From: Bog-793 sp963761425
GTDB lineage: Bacteria > Actinomycetota > Acidimicrobiia > Acidimicrobiales > Bog-793
Reading direction: 5' to 3'
DNA length: 64,000 nt
Assembly: GCA_963761425.1 (NCBI GenBank)
Contig: CAVXGQ010000005.1
Span: forward strand, 558,001-622,000
Below, one piece after another: positions 61,190 to 64,000 of this stretch. Both the position numbers and the translations under genes were made by a program. Position 1 is the first letter of the stretch, and the number at the start of each line of letters is the position of its first letter. The notes under the pieces are model-generated. The model searched no databases. It had not been told where the DNA came from and saw only the letters and a program-made list of their open reading frames with translations.

Positions 61190-61510
61190 CCGATGACGTG
61201 AGATTTCAGCCGGCGGTCGTCTTTTGTGCATGAAGCTACGCAAAGCTGATCGTGACTTCATCCCGAGTAAGCCGTGACGTCGGGTGCGGTTGCAAAATAC
61301 CTCGATCCAGTCGAAGACCACGGTCGATAATTCGACTCGAGTGCCGCACCATCGTCAGTTGGGCAGCTTTACGTGCATCCGGCCCCAGAAGCTTTCGACC
61401 ACAGCGTTGTCGAAGGCGTCACCGAGCGAGATCCTGGGCGTGAGGATGCCGGTGGCGCGCAAGGGTCTCCCGAAGGCCCAGCAGGCGTATTGGGTGAATT
61501 CAAGCGGCCT
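61190..61510 (-). pseudogene. IS3-family transposase 3' fragment
   Basis: The rve core end is readable as WAFGRPLRATGILTP, then SLGDAFDNAVVESFWGRMHV with the catalytic Glu. After a stop and a frame change the tail continues RRWCGTRVELSTVVFDWIEV followed by FCNRTRRHGLLGMKSRS, exactly the C-terminal pattern of IS3/IS2-type OrfB. The 5' two-thirds are missing. Confidence 0.7.
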
Positions 61511-61687
61511 AGGAACGCTGATCGAAAACAGGAGCGCTTGCTGGTCGAAAATCGGAGTACTTTGAGCTTGCAATTACTTGGTGATTTGAGCTTGGTCCAC
61601 AGGATGGCTGCCTGAGGGATCGGCTGATGGCCTCTCGAAGCGCTCGATTGGGACATCAACGGCCCGGACGAGATTTGCAAAGAATGC

Positions 61688-62178
61688 CGATGCCTGTCGA
61701 GCGGCAAGCCCGTCGACTACGCGCTCCTCCGCACCGCTCGCCTGTTCGTCGACGACGAAGGGGGTAGGCGAAAACCTCCGCGATCCCAAGTGGGCGAACC
61801 AGATCATCGAGTACGTCACGGCCGCAGGCGTCGAATGGATCGCCCTGACGAACGGAGCGGAGTGGCGCATCTATAACCCGCACGCTCCCGTTCCTATTGA
61901 GCAGAAGTTGTTCCGCACCGTCCGGATCGAGGACCTTGACGAGACGCCGCGAATCCTGCTGTTACTGAGCAAGGAGAACACTGGCGAGAACCGCATTGAG
62001 GCGCTCTGGAAGGTGCATTTCGTCGATAGGCGAGTCCACCGGGTCCTCGTTGAGTCATTCAACAGCGACGCGCCGGCGAAGGAACTCGTCGCAGCGGCCC
62101 GTCATCGCGTGCCGAACTTGACCCTCCGCGAGATACGGCAAAGCCTGGGCCGCGCGCGCCTCCTTCCGGTTCCCCGTT
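61688..62178 (+). pseudogene. Restriction-like N-terminal domain, frameshifted fragment
   Basis: Two frames join as one domain: SGKPVDYALLRTARLFVDDE, then after about 61765 ENLRDPKWANQIIEYVTAAG, VEWIALTNGAEWRIYNPHAP, VPIEQKLFRTVRIEDLDETP and a helical end ALWKVHFVDRRVHRVLV, TLREIRQSLGRARL. This is the type-I-restriction-like (HsdR-N-type) domain found in many stand-alone restriction-related proteins. The 5' end and the nuclease Glu/Lys part are missing. It was probably a single gene with the RAMA region downstream. Confidence 0.6.
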
Positions 62179-62607
62179 GTGGAGGAGCAGGAACGGTCGC
62201 GACCATTTATGGGCCACCAGAGCAGGCGGAGCCACGGCCGCGTCGACCAGGCAGCAACGAGCGAAGAGCAGGGGTACCGAGTCTTGCTGGTCGAGCGCTC
62301 GATGAAATTGAGGGATCTGATTGTTGCGGGTCATCTCGCCCCGGGCGACGTACTAGAAGTGGATTGCTGGGGAGAGCTTCACACTGCCGAGCCTCTTGAC
62401 GATGGACGCGTCAACTATCGAGGCGTCGCCTACCAGACGCCCTCGGCTGCCGGAGAAGCGGTCAAGAAGACGACACGAGGGCTGGACACCCCAAAGAACG
62501 TCAGTGCCAACGACGGATGGATATTCGAGCGAGCAGAAGACCGGAAGACGGGACAGATGGCGGCACTCAAGCAAATTCGGAGGAGCACAGCCGCAACCCT
62601 CGCGTAG
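62179..62607 (+). pseudogene. RAMA-domain fragment of the same restriction-related gene
   Basis: A 142-codon frame whose middle reads MKLRDLIVAGHLAPGDVLEV, DDGRVNYRGVAYQTPSAAGE and NDGWIFERAEDRKTGQMAAL: the RAMA (Restriction Enzyme Adenine Methylase Associated) domain. In intact relatives this follows the HsdR-N-like domain in one polypeptide. Here it is out of frame with it, so this is probably the 3' end of a broken gene, though the fragment alone could be translated from the GTG at 62179. Confidence 0.6.
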
Positions 62608-62842
62608 GCGGCGCTCAGCTCGGTGCCGAGGTGCAAAGTCAAGCGGAAGCGAACTGGTGCTTCTACTCCGACAAGCGAGCCATGTGTCACTTGTGAGTGC
62701 TGATCGAAAAAAGGAGAGCGCCCCGTTGCCCTGCTCCTTCATGGGGCATCCGCCGAAGTCCGGTCAGGGTGTGGCGTTGACTTACTTGAGCTGATCACCG
62801 TATCTGCCGCAGGACCGAGATTCGGCGGAGCGCCCCATCTCG

Positions 62843-63883
62843 TCACTGGAACCGAGCCAATATTTCCTCCACCGAGTCGACGGAAGTCTCCCAGTCCATC
62901 GCGCGCGCTGTACTCACGCCGCTATAGGCGATGCGCCTGCGCGTCGCTTCATCGTCAAGCAGCCGCGAGCATGCTTCTGCGAGGGAATTTGGCTCGCGAG
63001 GCGGCACAAGCAACGCATTGATACCGTCTCGCGCAAAATCTTCTACCCCCCCATTCCGAGTCGAGATCACCGCAGCGCCACATGCCATCGCTTCAGCAGC
63101 GGGGAGACCCCATCCCTCGTATGCCGAGGGTAGAAGGAAGATCGCCAGCTCGTTGTAGAAGGAGCGCATTGCATCGTCAGTGGGTGCGTCGAGAGTCTCC
63201 ACCCAAGATGGAAGATCGATGCGTCCCGGTCCAACTGCCAGCACGCGGATGTCGTGCGTCGCGCGGATATGCGCCAGTGCTGCAATGGCATCGTCGCAGC
63301 GTTTGACGGGTCCTTCACGCGCGATGAACCCTACGACCGCTTCCCTTAATGCGGGATCTCGTACCACGTGGAACACGTTGAGGTTCAGACCGCAGGTAAT
63401 CGTTTTGTCTGGCTCGCGGCCAGCGTCCCGCAACATGGTAGCGACGGCATTAGACGATGCCACGACGATATCGGGATGGCCGAACGCTCGCACCATGCGC
63501 TCTCGTGTTGCAGCGTCAGCGGTCATCCAAAATTCGTAGTCATAAGCGATCTGCACCACACCACGGGCTCGGCGGCGGACAATCGGCACCACCTCCGCCG
63601 TTTGCCACGCGGTTACGATGGCCACATCGCACTGTGGGATCGAGCGACCACTAGAAATCGCGAGCCGTAGCCGGGGGTCGAATTTGAACCAGGAAACGAG
63701 CTGCGGGAGCACCCGGAGAAGGGCGAGCGTTCGAAGCGCGAGGCGCGGACCGCACGATGAGACGAGAAATACGACCGTGACGATATGTCCGCGCGCTGCA
63801 AGGTGGTTCGCGTATTCATAATGAACACGGAAGCCTCCTATCGGCGAACGAGCGTACCCTGGCAGGACGATCGTCAAGCGCAC
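62843..63883 (-). CDS. GT4-type glycosyltransferase
   Basis: About 346 residues with a GT-B fold. LTIVLPGYARSPIGGFRVHY at the start (GGxxR-type acceptor loop), DIVVASSNAVATMLRDAGR in the middle, and the donor-binding end LPSAYEGWGLPAAEAMACGA, STRNGGVEDF, the GT4 signature with E-x7-E. It adds a sugar from a nucleotide donor in surface-polysaccharide synthesis. The GTG at 63883 (RLTIVLPGYA) is preferred, with GGGGAAAA upstream; the frame is open to 63937. Confidence 0.82.
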   Translation of the reverse strand: MRLTIVLPGYARSPIGGFRVHYEYANHLAARGHIVTVVFLVSSCGPRLALRTLALLRVLPQLVSWFKFDPRLRLAISSGRSIPQCDVAIVTAWQTAEVVPIVRRRARGVVQIAYDYEFWMTADAATRERMVRAFGHPDIVVASSNAVATMLRDAGREPDKTITCGLNLNVFHVVRDPALREAVVGFIAREGPVKRCDDAIAALAHIRATHDIRVLAVGPGRIDLPSWVETLDAPTDDAMRSFYNELAIFLLPSAYEGWGLPAAEAMACGAAVISTRNGGVEDFARDGINALLVPPREPNSLAEACSRLLDDEATRRRIAYSGVSTARAMDWETSVDSVEEILARFQ

Positions 63884-64000
63884 GGTTTTCCCCGTAGAAC
63901 GCTTGGCACGCATACGCGTATCGGCTGACCACCACACTGGATCGGTCCATCACGCCCCTCAGGGTGGTCACGCCTCAGCAATGTCGCCTCTGCTGAAGGG

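Overview
The window is high-GC DNA (roughly 65% by eye) with GTG/TTG starts, a LexA box of the Gram-positive/actinobacterial type upstream of recA, and the gene order rimO-pgsA-cinA-recA that is common in Actinomycetota. The organism is most likely an actinobacterium. A deep lineage such as Acidimicrobiia is my guess from protein flavour, and no 16S gene is present to test it.

Layout. (1) 1-11887: a branched-chain amino acid ABC uptake operon whose two permeases are one continuous reading frame, a stand-alone riboflavin kinase domain, an exported beta-propeller protein, a cupin, a YjbQ-type enzyme, a hemolysin-III-like membrane protein, and a large secreted GH6 cellulase carrying five InlB-type repeats. 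(2) 11888-14773: a small tRNA hot spot with a decayed tyrosine integrase, a 15-nt copy of the tRNA-Lys 3' end, an IS481-type element, tRNA-Lys, tRNA-His and tRNA-Arg. (3) 14832-33943: housekeeping genes: a polytopic membrane protein, gnd-pgi, a UvrD-like helicase, alpha/beta hydrolase, MurF-like ligase, Ddl, PH/SHOCT protein, rimO, pgsA, cinA, recA, a DsbA-like protein, a GNAT enzyme and a LysR regulator. (4) 34135-40998: a tight minus-strand operon of fatty acyl-CoA reductase-HAD, zinc alcohol dehydrogenase, LarA-like protein and PlsC-type acyltransferase, which looks like a lipid or fatty-alcohol pathway.

(5) 41147-53423: a 12.2-kb integrative element. It is bounded by a 41-nt copy of the 5' half of tRNA-Val(CAC) on the left and the intact tRNA-Val on the right. 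It encodes a tyrosine integrase next to the intact tRNA, a CHC2/TOPRIM primase-like protein, many small proteins, a serine recombinase, a type IIG restriction-modification enzyme, an OGG-fold DNA glycosylase paired with a 56-residue protein, and a membrane-anchored coiled-coil protein. There are no capsid, portal or conjugation genes, so it resembles a satellite or minimal integrative element with a defence cargo. (6) 53740-63883: an IS21 relic followed by surface-polysaccharide genes (glycosyltransferases, PIG-L deacetylase, FemAB/CelD-like acetyltransferase, flippase), interrupted by IS3 and restriction/RAMA gene debris.

Several otherwise intact genes (uvrD-like, murF-like, the HAD part of the acyl-CoA reductase, a small island gene) show single-base frameshifts. 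Either these genes are decaying or the assembly has indel errors, so any pseudogene claim here carries that caveat. All functional names come from recognising motifs by eye; no database search was run.
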